From contig NZ_JASAOI010000050.1 in the NCBI RefSeq assembly GCF_029953285.1, positions 62,001 through 126,000 on the forward strand: a DNA stretch of 64,000 nt, read 5' to 3'. Below, piece by piece: positions 33,614 through 42,363 of the stretch (the first letter of the stretch is position 1; every line of letters begins with the position of its first letter). The DNA comes from Yinghuangia seranimata (GTDB lineage Bacteria > Actinomycetota > Actinomycetes > Streptomycetales > Streptomycetaceae). The notes beneath the pieces were generated by a model. It worked only from the letters and a program-made list of their open reading frames with translations, did not search any database and was not told the origin of the DNA. Position numbers and translations under genes: made by a program.

Positions 33614-33904
33614 TTACCGCTGGTCGGGACGCAGCACCTTGGTGCGCATGACCGACTCGTTGAGGTTCATCTGGCGGTCGAGCTCCTTGATGACCGCGGG
33701 CTCCGCGGCAAGGTCCACGACGGCGTAGATGCCCTCGGACTTCTTCTTGATCTCGTACGCGAGCCGGCGACGGCCCCACGTGTCGATCTTCTCGACCTTC
33801 CCGCCGCCGTTGCGGACGACGTTCAGGAACTGCTCGAGCAGCGGGGAGACCGCGCGCTCTTCGAGGTCCGGGTCGAGGATGACCATGAGCTCGTAGTTAC
33901 GCAT
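33614..33904 (-). CDS. rpsF: 30S ribosomal protein S6
   Basis: 96 residues, S6 fold: [47 protein letters not shown]. The start MRNYEL (ATG at 33904) is chosen; AGGAGG lies 12 bases upstream, and the longer GTG frame would start within the ribosome site. It is the first gene of the operon rpsF-ssb-rpsR-rplI. Confidence 0.97.
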   Translation of the reverse strand: MRNYELMVILDPDLEERAVSPLLEQFLNVVRNGGGKVEKIDTWGRRRLAYEIKKKSEGIYAVVDLAAEPAVIKELDRQMNLNESVMRTKVLRPDQR

Positions 33905-34145
33905 GTAAACACCCACCTCCTATGGACTGGTACGGCCACGGACGATCCGTGACAGGAGGGCTTTGCGTAAGCCGCGGCGACCCGGCCGAGCCTCGGGACG
34001 AGGACGGACACCATGTCGCTGCGGACGGTACAGCGTACCCGGCGGCGCCCTATCTGTTGAAATCGCGACACCCCCGTTGCACCCTGTGGTAGGGAGATCA
34101 CGGACAAATCGTCCGTGCCCCGTGGTCGCCCACCGGAGGTGCGTG

Positions 34146-34463
34146 ATGGCTCAGACGATGCGCCGCGGCCCTATGGCCGCACTGAACCTCTCGAACATCA
34201 ACCGCGTACACGACGACAAATCCCACACCCGGGAGAACACGCTCGCGGGCGTCACCGCCGTGTTCGGCGTGATCGCGATCATCTGCGCGTTCTTCCCGAG
34301 CGTGCACATCCTCGGCTCCTGGGCGGGCCTCGCCGGCGTTTTCGTGGGACTGACCGCCCAGATGCTTTCCGTGACCACCCTTGAGCGCATCGTGATCGTG
34401 ATCTCGGTAGGCATGTCCGCCGTCGGCCTCTTCATCAACATGGCGCACGGCGGCCTCTACTGA
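34146..34463 (+). CDS. Small membrane protein, three hydrophobic segments, unknown function
   Basis: 105 residues with a polar N-terminus (MAQTMRRGPMAALNLSNINRVHDDKSHTREN is the cytoplasmic head, quoted in part: NLSNINRVHDDKSHTREN) followed by three hydrophobic helices (about 33-50, 55-75 and 80-98). The ATG at 34146 has GGAGG 7 bases upstream. It is divergent from rpsF and converges with urtE. I do not recognise a named family, though a small membrane gene at this place seems conserved in streptomycetes. Confidence 0.75.
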   Translation: MAQTMRRGPMAALNLSNINRVHDDKSHTRENTLAGVTAVFGVIAIICAFFPSVHILGSWAGLAGVFVGLTAQMLSVTTLERIVIVISVGMSAVGLFINMAHGGLY

Positions 34464-34481
34464 CGCGGCGGGGTGCGGTGG

Positions 34482-35177
34482 TCACACCGCGAGGAGGCCC
34501 CGCACCCGCTCGTCCCGCAGCTCGGCGCCCGCGCCCTCGTGGACGACGACGCCCGCGTCCAGCACCGTGAACCGGTCCGCGAGACGCATCGCGAAGTCGA
34601 GGTACTGCTCGACCAGCAGCACGGCGAGACCGCGCTCGCGGTGCAGCCTTTCCACGGCGTCCTCGATCTCGGTGACGATCGACGGCTGGATGCCCTCGGT
34701 CGGCTCGTCGAGGATCAGCATGCGCGGGCCGGTCACCAGCGCCCGCGCGATCGCGAGCTGTTGCTGCTGGCCGCCCGACAGGAAGCCGGCACGGCGCTTG
34801 AGCAGCGGCCGCAGCCGCGGGAAGACGTCCAGCGCCTCGTCGACGACGCCGCGGTCCTTGGATCCGCTCGCCTCCCACGTCACGCGCAGGTTCTCGGCGA
34901 CGGTGAGCTGGCCGAACGTCTCGTGGCCCTGCGGTACGTAGCCCATGCCCAGGCGGACGCGCTGGTGGGTCGGGAGCCTGGTGACGTCCCGTCCCTCGAA
35001 CACCACCTTTCCCGCGCGTGTCGGCAGCACCCCCATCACCGCGTTCAACAGGGTCGTCTTGCCGACGCCGTTGCGGCCCATGACGCACACCAGGCCGCCG
35101 TCGGGCACCGCGAGGTCGACGCCGAACAGCACCTGGGCGCGGCCGTACGCGACCTCGAGCCCGGTCACCTCAAGCAC
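34482..35177 (-). CDS. urtE: Urea ABC transporter ATP-binding subunit UrtE
   Basis: 231 residues, LivF-like ABC protein. Walker A is GRNGVGKTT (34-42), the signature is FLSGGQQQQLAIARAL (the multi-Gln form typical of UrtE), Walker B is MLILDEPTEGIQPSI, and the switch His is replaced by Gln in LLVEQYLDF, as usual for this family. The start GTG at 35177 shares one base with the urtD stop (TAGTG), so the genes are translationally coupled. Last gene of the operon. Confidence 0.93.
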   Translation of the reverse strand: MLEVTGLEVAYGRAQVLFGVDLAVPDGGLVCVMGRNGVGKTTLLNAVMGVLPTRAGKVVFEGRDVTRLPTHQRVRLGMGYVPQGHETFGQLTVAENLRVTWEASGSKDRGVVDEALDVFPRLRPLLKRRAGFLSGGQQQQLAIARALVTGPRMLILDEPTEGIQPSIVTEIEDAVERLHRERGLAVLLVEQYLDFAMRLADRFTVLDAGVVVHEGAGAELRDERVRGLLAV

Positions 35178-36001
35178 TACGCGACCCCTTCCCGCTCGCG
35201 TCCGGCGTCGGCGTCGGCCCCGACCGGTTCGGCGGCACGCGTGTCCCGCGACCGCCCGAGATAGACCTCCTGGACGCGCGGGTCCGCCTGCACCGACGCC
35301 ATGTCGCCCTCGGTCAGCACCCGTCCTTCGTGCAGCACCGTCACCGCGGACGCGTACGTGCGCACGAACTCCATGTCGTGCTCGACCACCACCACGGTGT
35401 GCTCGCGGGCGATCTCGACGAGCAGTTCGCCGGTGCGTTCGCGCTCGTCGCGGGACATGCCCGCGACCGGCTCGTCGAGCAGCAGCAGCCGCGGCCGTTG
35501 CGCGAGCAGCATGGCGATCTCCAGCCACTGGCGCTGCCCGTGGGACAGCACTCCGGCCGGGCGTTCCGCCAGCGCGAGCAGCCCGGCGCGGTCGAGCACG
35601 GCCGCGACCTCGTCCGAGCGGCCCTTGCGGCGGCGCAGCAGGGCCGGCAGCCGCATCCGGAAGCTCGCCGCCAGGTCGACGTTCTCCTCGACGGTCAACT
35701 CCTCGAAGACCACCGCGGTCTGGAACGTGCGCCCTACGCCGCGCCGCACGACCTGGTGCTCGCGCAGCCCGTTGAGCGTGCGCCCGGCGAAGTGCACCGT
35801 GCCCTCGGTCGGCCGGGTGAGGCCGGTGACGACGTCGATGAGGGTGGTCTTCCCCGCGCCGTTGGGGCCGATGAGGAAGCGCAGTTCGCCTTCCGCGACC
35901 GTGAGGTCGACGCCGTCGATCGCGCGGAACCCGTCGAAGACCACCGACAGGCCGGTGACACGCAGCAGCGGCTCCCGGCCGCCCGGTACGACGCCGGTCA
36001 T
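35177..36001 (-). CDS. urtD: Urea ABC transporter ATP-binding subunit UrtD
   Basis: 274 residues, LivG-like ABC protein: Walker A GPNGAGKTT (45-53), the signature VLSHGQRQWLEIAMLL (LSHGQ is characteristic of UrtD), Walker B LLLLDEPVAGMS, and the switch His in VVEHDMEF. An Asp/Arg-rich tail follows residue 255. It starts at the ATG at 36001, overlapping the urtC stop (ATGA). Confidence 0.93.
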   Translation of the reverse strand: MTGVVPGGREPLLRVTGLSVVFDGFRAIDGVDLTVAEGELRFLIGPNGAGKTTLIDVVTGLTRPTEGTVHFAGRTLNGLREHQVVRRGVGRTFQTAVVFEELTVEENVDLAASFRMRLPALLRRRKGRSDEVAAVLDRAGLLALAERPAGVLSHGQRQWLEIAMLLAQRPRLLLLDEPVAGMSRDERERTGELLVEIAREHTVVVVEHDMEFVRTYASAVTVLHEGRVLTEGDMASVQADPRVQEVYLGRSRDTRAAEPVGADADAGREREGVA

Positions 36002-37131
36002 GCCGCCGCCCCTTCCTCGACGCGGGCCGGCGGCACCACGGCGGGCGCGGCGCGACCGCGGCGCGCCGCGACGAAGTCGCGCACCTGCCCGGCGACTCCG
36101 ATGACGCCCTTGGGCGCGTACGCCATGACCGCGATGAACAGCGTGCCCTGCAGGTACAGCCAGCCGTTCGCGTAGTGCTCGGAGAACGTGGTCTTGCCGT
36201 AGTTGAGCAGCACCGCGCCCAGGACCGCGCCGGCCAGCGTGTACCGCCCGCCGACCGCGACGGCGAAGACGAACTCCAGGGAGGGCACGACGCCCAGCAG
36301 CGCCGGCGAGATGATCCCGACCACGGGGACGAACAGCGCGCCCGCGATACCGGCCGAGATCGCCGACAGCGTGAACGCGACGGTCTTGACCAGCGCCGGG
36401 TCGTAGCCGAGGAACCGCACGCGGTCCTCGCCGTCCCGCACCGCGACCAGCAGCCGCCCGAACCGGCTCGCCACCACCTGCCGGAACGCGAGGTAGAGCA
36501 GCCCGAGCACGACCGCGACGACCGAGTAGAGCACCCGCTGGTCGTTCTCGTCGGCGAGGTCGAGGCCGAAGAACGAGGTGAAGTTGGTCAGTCCGTTGGT
36601 TCCGCCGGTCAGCCCCTGCTGGCCGACGAGCCAGATGACGAACGCCGCGGCCAGCGCCTGCGTGAGGATCGCGAAGTACGCGCCGCGCACGCGCCGCCCG
36701 AACACCAGGAGTCCGAGCAGGAACGCGGTCACGCCGGGCAGCACGACCACCATCAGGAGCGCGAACCACGGCTGCCGGAACGGCTCCCAGACGGCGGGCA
36801 GCGTCTCGACGCCGCTCCACACCATGAAGTCCGGCAGCTGCCCCGGCCCGGCCTCGGCGAGCTTGAGGTGCATCGCCATGGCGTAGCCGCCGAGGCCGAA
36901 GAACACGCCCTGTCCGAGTGTGAGCATGCCGCCCTTGCCCCACGCGAGTCCGATGCCGAGTGCGGCGATCGCGAAGCACAGGTACTTCGCGAGGAGTTCG
37001 AGCCGGAACGGGGACAACGCGGCGGGCGCGGCGACCAGCAGCAGGAGGGCGACGGCGACGAAGACGACCGGCCCGCGCCACCGGACCGCGGCCGAGGCGA
37101 CGGCGTCCGCCGCCTCGCGCAGCCTCCTCAT
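35998..37131 (-). CDS. urtC: Urea ABC transporter permease UrtC
   Basis: 377 residues, LivM-like permease with about 10 hydrophobic segments. Typical UrtC stretches are ALGIGLAWGKGGMLTLGQGVFFGLGGYAMAMH (seen in parts), TGGTNGLTNFTSFFG, and the coupling loop AVRDGEDRVRFLGYDPALVK. It starts at the ATG at 37131, overlapping the urtB stop by ATGA. Confidence 0.93.
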   Translation of the reverse strand: MRRLREAADAVASAAVRWRGPVVFVAVALLLLVAAPAALSPFRLELLAKYLCFAIAALGIGLAWGKGGMLTLGQGVFFGLGGYAMAMHLKLAEAGPGQLPDFMVWSGVETLPAVWEPFRQPWFALLMVVVLPGVTAFLLGLLVFGRRVRGAYFAILTQALAAAFVIWLVGQQGLTGGTNGLTNFTSFFGLDLADENDQRVLYSVVAVVLGLLYLAFRQVVASRFGRLLVAVRDGEDRVRFLGYDPALVKTVAFTLSAISAGIAGALFVPVVGIISPALLGVVPSLEFVFAVAVGGRYTLAGAVLGAVLLNYGKTTFSEHYANGWLYLQGTLFIAVMAYAPKGVIGVAGQVRDFVAARRGRAAPAVVPPARVEEGAAA

Positions 37132-38006
37132 GTCAGCTTCCGGGAGCGGAGGACGAACAGGCCCTGCGGCCGTATCTGGAGGAATCCGATGATCACGGCG
37201 AAGACCACCACCTTGGCGAGTGAGGCGTCGGACCAGTACTCGACGTAGCTGTTGAGCAGGCCGAGCACGAACGCCGCGAGCACCGCGCCGCGCAACTGGC
37301 CGAGGCCGCCCGCGACGACCACCAGGAACGCGTCGACGATGTAGTAGGTGCCCAGGGCCGGCCCGACCGGGCCGATGAGGGTGAGCCCGACGCCCGCGAC
37401 ACCCGCGAGGCCCGAGCCGATGAAGAACGTGCGCTGGTCGACCCGCGACGTCGCGATGCCGCTGCACGCCGCGAGTTCGCGGTTCTGCATGACCGCCTGC
37501 ATGCGGCGGCCCTGCTTGGTGCGGGCGAGGTAGAACCAGATCGCGACGACGCAGACGACCGCGAGCGCGAGGATGAACATGCGCGCGTACGGCATGCGGA
37601 TGCCGGACCACTCGGCCCCGCCCACGAGCCAGGTCGGCGCCTTGACCTGCACGTTCGGAGCGCCGAACAGGTCGCGTGCGACCTGCTGGAGGATCAGGCT
37701 GACGCCCCACGTCAGCAGCAGGGTGTCGAGCGGCCGCCCGTAGAAGCGGCGGATCAGGGTGCGTTCGAGGACCAGGCCCATGAGTCCGGCCACGAAGAAC
37801 GCGACGGGCAGGGCGACCAGGACGGCCTGCCGGCCGGCCCAGCTCTGCAGCATGTAGGCGGTGTACGCGCCGGCCATGAGGAATTCGCCGTGCGCCATGT
37901 TCACGACGCCCATCTGACCGAAGGTGAAGGTCAGGCCGAGCGCGACGAGCAGGAGTACCGCGCCGATGGAAAGTCCGATCGGCAGTTGGTTCAGGAAGGC
38001 GTTCAC
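37128..38006 (-). CDS. urtB: Urea ABC transporter permease UrtB
   Basis: 292 residues, LivH-like permease with about 8 hydrophobic segments: TFTFGQMGVVNMAHGEFLMAGAY near the N-terminus and the coupling loop MQNRELAACSGIATSRVDQ. It starts at the GTG at 38006 with AAGGGGGG upstream. It lies downstream of a strong hairpin that separates it from urtA. Confidence 0.93.
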   Translation of the reverse strand: MNAFLNQLPIGLSIGAVLLLVALGLTFTFGQMGVVNMAHGEFLMAGAYTAYMLQSWAGRQAVLVALPVAFFVAGLMGLVLERTLIRRFYGRPLDTLLLTWGVSLILQQVARDLFGAPNVQVKAPTWLVGGAEWSGIRMPYARMFILALAVVCVVAIWFYLARTKQGRRMQAVMQNRELAACSGIATSRVDQRTFFIGSGLAGVAGVGLTLIGPVGPALGTYYIVDAFLVVVAGGLGQLRGAVLAAFVLGLLNSYVEYWSDASLAKVVVFAVIIGFLQIRPQGLFVLRSRKLT

Positions 38007-38047
38007 CGTGGCTCCCCCCTTGTGCGTGTGTGCGTCGGGTCGGGTCG

Positions 38048-38089
38048 CGCGGACTCCGCGCCGGGCGGGTGCCGGGCGCGGAGTCCGCG
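38048..38089 (-). terminator. Intercistronic hairpin between urtA and urtB
   Basis: CGCGGACTCCGCGCC (38048-38062) and GGCGCGGAGTCCGCG (38075-38089) form a perfect 15-bp stem around a 12-base loop. It should reduce read-through, so that binding protein exceeds the permease and ATPase subunits. Confidence 0.78.
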
Positions 38090-38133
38090 TGGGGATCGGC
38101 CGCGTCAGTCCGCGGACCGGGCGGGGCCTGCGC

Positions 38134-39378
38134 CTACAACCCCTGCGCCCACGGGTATTCCTTGAGGTACGGGTCCGGCTTGATCGGCCCGGGCGACGCC
38201 CAGACCTCCTTGATCAGGCCGTCGGGCTGCACGACGCCGATACGCGCGGTCTTGTAGACGTGCTGCGTCGCGCCGTCGATGGTGACCTTTCCTTCCGGCG
38301 CGTCGATCGAGACGCCGTCGCACGCCTTCTTCACGTCGTCCGGCTTGAAGCTGTTCGCCTTCTCGACGGCGGCCTTCCACAGGTAGACCGAGTTGTAGCC
38401 GGCCTCCATCGGGTCCGAGGTGACCTTGTCCGCGCCGTACTTCGCCTTGTAGGCCGCGACGAACTCGGTGTTCCTGGGGCCTTCCGTGGTCTGGTAGTAG
38501 TTCCAGGCCACCGGCTGCCCTGCCAGGTAGTCGGCGCCGATTCCGCGGACCTCCTCCTCGGCGATGCTCACCGAGAGGACCGGCATGTCGGCGGCCTTGA
38601 TACCGGTACCGCGCAGTTGCTTGAAGAACGCCACGTTGCTGTCGCCGTTGAGGGTGTTGAAGACGGCGTCGGGCTTGGCGTCGGCGACCTTGTTGATGAC
38701 CGTGCTGTATTCGGTGTGGCCGAGCGGTGTGTACTCCTCGCCGACGATCTGCATTCCGTTGGCTTCGGCGTACTTCTTGATGATCTTGTTGGCGGTGCGC
38801 GGAAAGACGTAGTCGCTGCCCACCAGGAAGATCTTCTTCTTGCCCTGCGCCTTGAGGTAGTCGAGGCCGGGCACGATCTGCTGGTTGGTGGTCGCGCCGG
38901 TGTAGAAGATGTACGGCGAGCTCTCCAGGCCCTCGTACTGCACCGGATAGAACAACAACTGCTTGTTCTTCTCGAAGACCGGCAGCATCGCCTTGCGGCT
39001 CGCGGACGTCCAGCCGCCGAAGGTCACGGCGACCTTGTCGTTCGAGATGAGTTTCTGCGCCTTCTCGGCGAAGGTCGGCCAGTCCGAGGCCCCGTCCTCG
39101 ACGACCGGCTGGATCTTCTTGCCGAGTACTCCGCCTTTCGCGTTGATCTCGTCGATCGCGAGCAGCACGGAGTTCTTCACGGTGACCTCGGATATCGCCA
39201 TCGTGCCACTGAGGGAATGCAGCACGCCGACCTTCACGGTGTCCCCACTGGTATCCGCTCCGGCCGATCCCGTCTTGGCCGTGCTCTTGTCCGAGGCACA
39301 TCCGGTGCCGGCGAGCAGGACCGCGAGGGAAACGGCGGCGAGTCTTGCGGTGCGTCTACCAAGAGATATTTTTCGCAA
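38134..39378 (-). CDS. urtA: Urea ABC transporter substrate-binding lipoprotein UrtA
   Basis: 414 residues. A basic start ([13 protein letters not shown]) and hydrophobic core end in LLAGTGC, with Cys27 as probable lipid anchor. The mature part shows UrtA hallmarks: [31 protein letters not shown] and [17 protein letters not shown], which separate it from LivJ-type amino-acid binders. The start is set at the TTG at 39378 because AAGGAG lies 10 bases upstream; a TTG seven codons further up lacks a ribosome site. A GlnR-like box lies upstream, fitting nitrogen control. First gene of urtABCDE. Confidence 0.93.
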   Translation of the reverse strand: MRKISLGRRTARLAAVSLAVLLAGTGCASDKSTAKTGSAGADTSGDTVKVGVLHSLSGTMAISEVTVKNSVLLAIDEINAKGGVLGKKIQPVVEDGASDWPTFAEKAQKLISNDKVAVTFGGWTSASRKAMLPVFEKNKQLLFYPVQYEGLESSPYIFYTGATTNQQIVPGLDYLKAQGKKKIFLVGSDYVFPRTANKIIKKYAEANGMQIVGEEYTPLGHTEYSTVINKVADAKPDAVFNTLNGDSNVAFFKQLRGTGIKAADMPVLSVSIAEEEVRGIGADYLAGQPVAWNYYQTTEGPRNTEFVAAYKAKYGADKVTSDPMEAGYNSVYLWKAAVEKANSFKPDDVKKACDGVSIDAPEGKVTIDGATQHVYKTARIGVVQPDGLIKEVWASPGPIKPDPYLKEYPWAQGL

Positions 39379-39429
39379 CGCTCGGGGCTCCTTTTCCAAG
39401 GGATGACGCCATGAGTGTCGCGACGCGCG

Positions 39430-39456
39430 GTTTCCCGGCTGATTCGCGTTTGTTAA
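39430..39456 (-). promoter_or_regulatory. GlnR-like box upstream of urtA
   Basis: Read on the minus strand: TTAAC, six bases, GAATC, six bases, GAAAC. These are three half-sites at 11-bp steps, close to the GlnR consensus gTnAC-n6-GaAAC with one mismatch in the middle half. It lies 52-78 bases upstream of the urtA start, a suitable place for activation under nitrogen limitation. Confidence 0.6.
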
Positions 39457-39617
39457 CCGCTTATTGCCATACGCGCATGGCTGATTACCGACCGTCCGGC
39501 GTGATGCGGACGCCCGCGCGGAGGGTTCGTATGGGCCGCGCCGCGGCCGGAACGGACACCGAAGGGTGCAACGAAGTACCCTCTGACACGGTCCGAACCG
39601 ATCCGAGGAGCTAGTCG

Positions 39618-40736
39618 ATGACCCTGCGCCTGAGGACGCTCACCCGCGATGAGCACCTCGCCTTCATCAAGGGCAAGCCCTCCGTGAGCTTTCTCCAGTG
39701 CCCCTCGTGGGGCGACGTGAAGAGCGAATGGCGGAGCGAGAGCATCGGCTGGATCGACGAGACGGGGTCGGTCGTCGGCGCCGCCGAGGTGCTGTACCGG
39801 CAGCTCCCCAAGATCAAGCGCTACCTCGCGTACATGCCCGAGGGCCCGGTCATCGACTGGTACGACGGCAACCTCAGCCGCTGGCTCGACCCGATGCTGG
39901 CGCACCTGAAGAGCCAGGGCGCGTTCTCGGTGAAGATGGGCCCGCCGGTGGTGGTCAACCGCTGGGAGTCGGAGACCATCAAGAAGGCCATCGCGGCGAA
40001 GTCGGCGCGCCGGCTGCGCGACCTCACGCCGGACCAGACGGACGAGCGCGCTGCGGACGTCGGCCGCCAGCTGCGCCGGCTCGGCTGGCTGCAGGACGAG
40101 AGCGGCGGCGCCGGCTTCGGCGACGTCCAGCCGCGGTACGTCTTCCAGGTGCCGCTGATGCGCCGCTCGCTCGACGACGTGCACTCCGGCTTCAACCAGC
40201 TGTGGCGCCGCAACATCAAGAAGGCCGCCAAGGCCGGCGTCGAGGTCGTCCAGGGCGGCCGCGAGGACCTGAAGACCTTCCACGAGGTCTACAAGGTCAC
40301 GGCGGTGCGCGACCACTTCACGCCGCGCCCGCTCCCCTACTTCGAGCGCATGTGGGACGTCCTCAACGCGGAGGACCCCGAGCGCATGCGCCTCTACCTC
40401 GCCAAGCACGAGGGCGAGGTGCTCGCTTCGACGACGATGGTGACCGTAGGGGACCACGTCTGGTACTCCTATGGCGCGTCCGCGAACCACAAGCGCGAGG
40501 TCCGGCCGTCGAACGCGATCCAGTGGCGCATGCTGCGGGACGCGTACGCGCTGGGTGCCTCCGTGTACGACCTGCGGGGCATCAGCGACACGCTCGACGA
40601 GAACGACCACCTGTTCGGCCTGATCCAGTTCAAGCTGGGCACCGGCGGGCAGGCCGTGGAGTACCTCGGTGAGTGGGACTTCCCGCTCAACAAGGTGCTG
40701 CACAAGGCCCTCGACCTGTACATGTCGCGCCGCTAG
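39618..40736 (+). CDS. femX: FemX-type peptidoglycan bridge aminoacyltransferase
   Basis: 372 residues, FemABX family with two GNAT-like halves: [21 protein letters not shown] near the N-terminus (seen in parts), a coiled Lys/Arg-rich region [16 protein letters not shown], and [23 protein letters not shown] at the C-terminus. It adds the first residue (glycine in streptomycetes) of the interpeptide bridge to lipid II from aminoacyl-tRNA. The ATG at 39618 has GAGGAG upstream. The racemase-like gene follows 29 bases later, suggesting one operon. Confidence 0.92.
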   Translation: MTLRLRTLTRDEHLAFIKGKPSVSFLQCPSWGDVKSEWRSESIGWIDETGSVVGAAEVLYRQLPKIKRYLAYMPEGPVIDWYDGNLSRWLDPMLAHLKSQGAFSVKMGPPVVVNRWESETIKKAIAAKSARRLRDLTPDQTDERAADVGRQLRRLGWLQDESGGAGFGDVQPRYVFQVPLMRRSLDDVHSGFNQLWRRNIKKAAKAGVEVVQGGREDLKTFHEVYKVTAVRDHFTPRPLPYFERMWDVLNAEDPERMRLYLAKHEGEVLASTTMVTVGDHVWYSYGASANHKREVRPSNAIQWRMLRDAYALGASVYDLRGISDTLDENDHLFGLIQFKLGTGGQAVEYLGEWDFPLNKVLHKALDLYMSRR

Positions 40737-40765
40737 AGCCGCCGGAGCCGGGGAGAGGGCTGCTG

Positions 40766-41797
40766 ATGTCGCTTTCGCTTTACGTCGATGCCGCGCGTTG
40801 GCGCAAGCACATCGACCAGGTCCGCGACGGCTATCCGGGCATCGTTCCCGTGATGAAGGGGAACGGCTACGGGTTCGACAACGTGCGCCTCGCCGAAGAG
40901 GCGTCGCGCATGGGCGTCGACATCGTCGCCGTGGGCACGACGTACGAAGCCGCCCGGCTGAAGGACCACTTCGACGGCCGTGTGATGGTGCTGACGCCGT
41001 ACCTGCGCGGAGAGGACGCGGTGCCGCTGCCCGACCGGGCGATCCGCACCGTCTCCTCCGTGCAGTCGGCGCGCGACCTGGTCGGCAGCCGTGTGGTGAT
41101 CAGCTGTATGACGAGCATGAAGCGCGACGGCGTCACCCCGGAGGACCTGGTGACGCTGCGCGGTTCGCTGGAGGGCGTGCGGCTGGAGGGCTTCTCGGTC
41201 CACCTGCCGCTCGACCACCCGGACGGCCAGGACCCGGTGGCCGAGGTCGCGCAGTGGGTCGAACGGCTCAAGGCCGCACGGCTCCCGGTGCACACGATGT
41301 TCGTCAGCCATGTGCCGGCCGCGGGCCTGGCCGCGCTGCAACAGCAGCACCCCGACACGCGGTTCCGGCCGCGCATCGGCACCGACCTGTGGCTCGGCGA
41401 CCACGACTCGCTGGTCGCCAAGGGCACGGTGCTCGACGTCGTGCCGGTCGCGCGCGGCGAGCGCTTCGGCTACCGGCAGCGCAAGGCGCCGGCCGACGGC
41501 CACCTGCTGGTGGTCAGCGGCGGTACGGCGCACGGCGTCGGCCTGGAGGCGCCCAAGACGGTGCGCGGCGTCATGCCGCGGGCGAAGGGCGTCGCCCGGG
41601 CGGGTCTGGCGACGGTGAACCGGACGCTGTCGCCGTTCTCGTGGGCGGGCAAGCAGCGCTGGTTCGCTGAGCCCCCGCACATGCAGGTCAGCCTGCTGTT
41701 CCTGCCGGGCGAGGTGGAGCCGCCGAAGCCGGGCACCGAGCTGGAGGCCGAACTGCGGCACACGACGACGCACTTCGACCGGGTCGTGCTGCGCTGA
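40766..41797 (+). CDS. Alanine-racemase-like PLP protein
   Basis: 343 residues. The PLP lysine motif is VMKGNGYGFD (Lys near residue 30) instead of the classical KANAYGHG, and the C-terminal half keeps a Tyr in GERFGYRQRK where Alr has its second catalytic residue. It is shorter than true Alr (about 370-390), and the GYADG loop is replaced by VVSGGTAHGV. The job could be an amino-acid racemase or a related PLP function in wall-bridge synthesis, given its coupling to femX. The ATG at 40766 is preceded by GAGAGGG. Confidence 0.82.
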   Translation: MSLSLYVDAARWRKHIDQVRDGYPGIVPVMKGNGYGFDNVRLAEEASRMGVDIVAVGTTYEAARLKDHFDGRVMVLTPYLRGEDAVPLPDRAIRTVSSVQSARDLVGSRVVISCMTSMKRDGVTPEDLVTLRGSLEGVRLEGFSVHLPLDHPDGQDPVAEVAQWVERLKAARLPVHTMFVSHVPAAGLAALQQQHPDTRFRPRIGTDLWLGDHDSLVAKGTVLDVVPVARGERFGYRQRKAPADGHLLVVSGGTAHGVGLEAPKTVRGVMPRAKGVARAGLATVNRTLSPFSWAGKQRWFAEPPHMQVSLLFLPGEVEPPKPGTELEAELRHTTTHFDRVVLR

Positions 41798-41844
41798 GCG
41801 CGGCCCTACCCTGAGGTGACGCCGAGCTTGGGGAAGGGGACGCC

Positions 41845-42363
41845 ATGGGCTTGTACACGCGTGGCCTGCGGAAGCTCGGGCACTACCGGTGGATGGCGCG
41901 CCTGGGCCCGCACCTCGTGCGCGCCGACCGGCGGCTGCAGCAGCGCACCAAGGGGCGGGTCTCGCTCATGGGGCGGGACTTCCACCCGCTGCTGCTGACG
42001 AGCACGGGGCGCCGCTCCGGGCTGCCCCGCGTGTCGCCGCTCATCTATGCGCCGGTCGAAGGCGGATTCGCGCTGGCCGGAACGAACTTCGGGCAGCGGC
42101 ACCACCCGGCGTGGACGGCCAACCTGATCGCCGAGCCCGCCGCGGTGGTGTCGGTCGACGGGCGGGAGACCTCGGTCCGGGCCCGCCTCATCACTGAGGA
42201 CGGGCCCGAACGAGAGCTGGTGTGGGGCGCGTTGCTCAAGGTCTGGCCCGCGTACGACACCTATGCCGCACGCGCGGGGCGGCCGATCCGGGTGTTCCTG
42301 CTGACGCCCGACGCCGCCGGCCCCGCGGCCGACGCGGCGCCGACCGCCGAGCCGGAGGACTAA
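41845..42363 (+). CDS. F420-dependent nitroreductase-family (DDN-like) protein
   Basis: 172 residues, split-barrel flavin/deazaflavin-binding fold. Family marks are LLLTSTGRRSGLPRVSPLIY, a LAGTNFGQRHHPAWTANL stretch and VWGALLKVWPAYDTYAARAGRPIRVF. It is related to mycobacterial Ddn, which uses reduced F420 on quinones. The ATG at 41845 has AAGGGG upstream. Its TAA stop overlaps the stop of the next, convergent gene (shared CTAA at 42360-42363). Confidence 0.9.
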   Translation: MGLYTRGLRKLGHYRWMARLGPHLVRADRRLQQRTKGRVSLMGRDFHPLLLTSTGRRSGLPRVSPLIYAPVEGGFALAGTNFGQRHHPAWTANLIAEPAAVVSVDGRETSVRARLITEDGPERELVWGALLKVWPAYDTYAARAGRPIRVFLLTPDAAGPAADAAPTAEPED

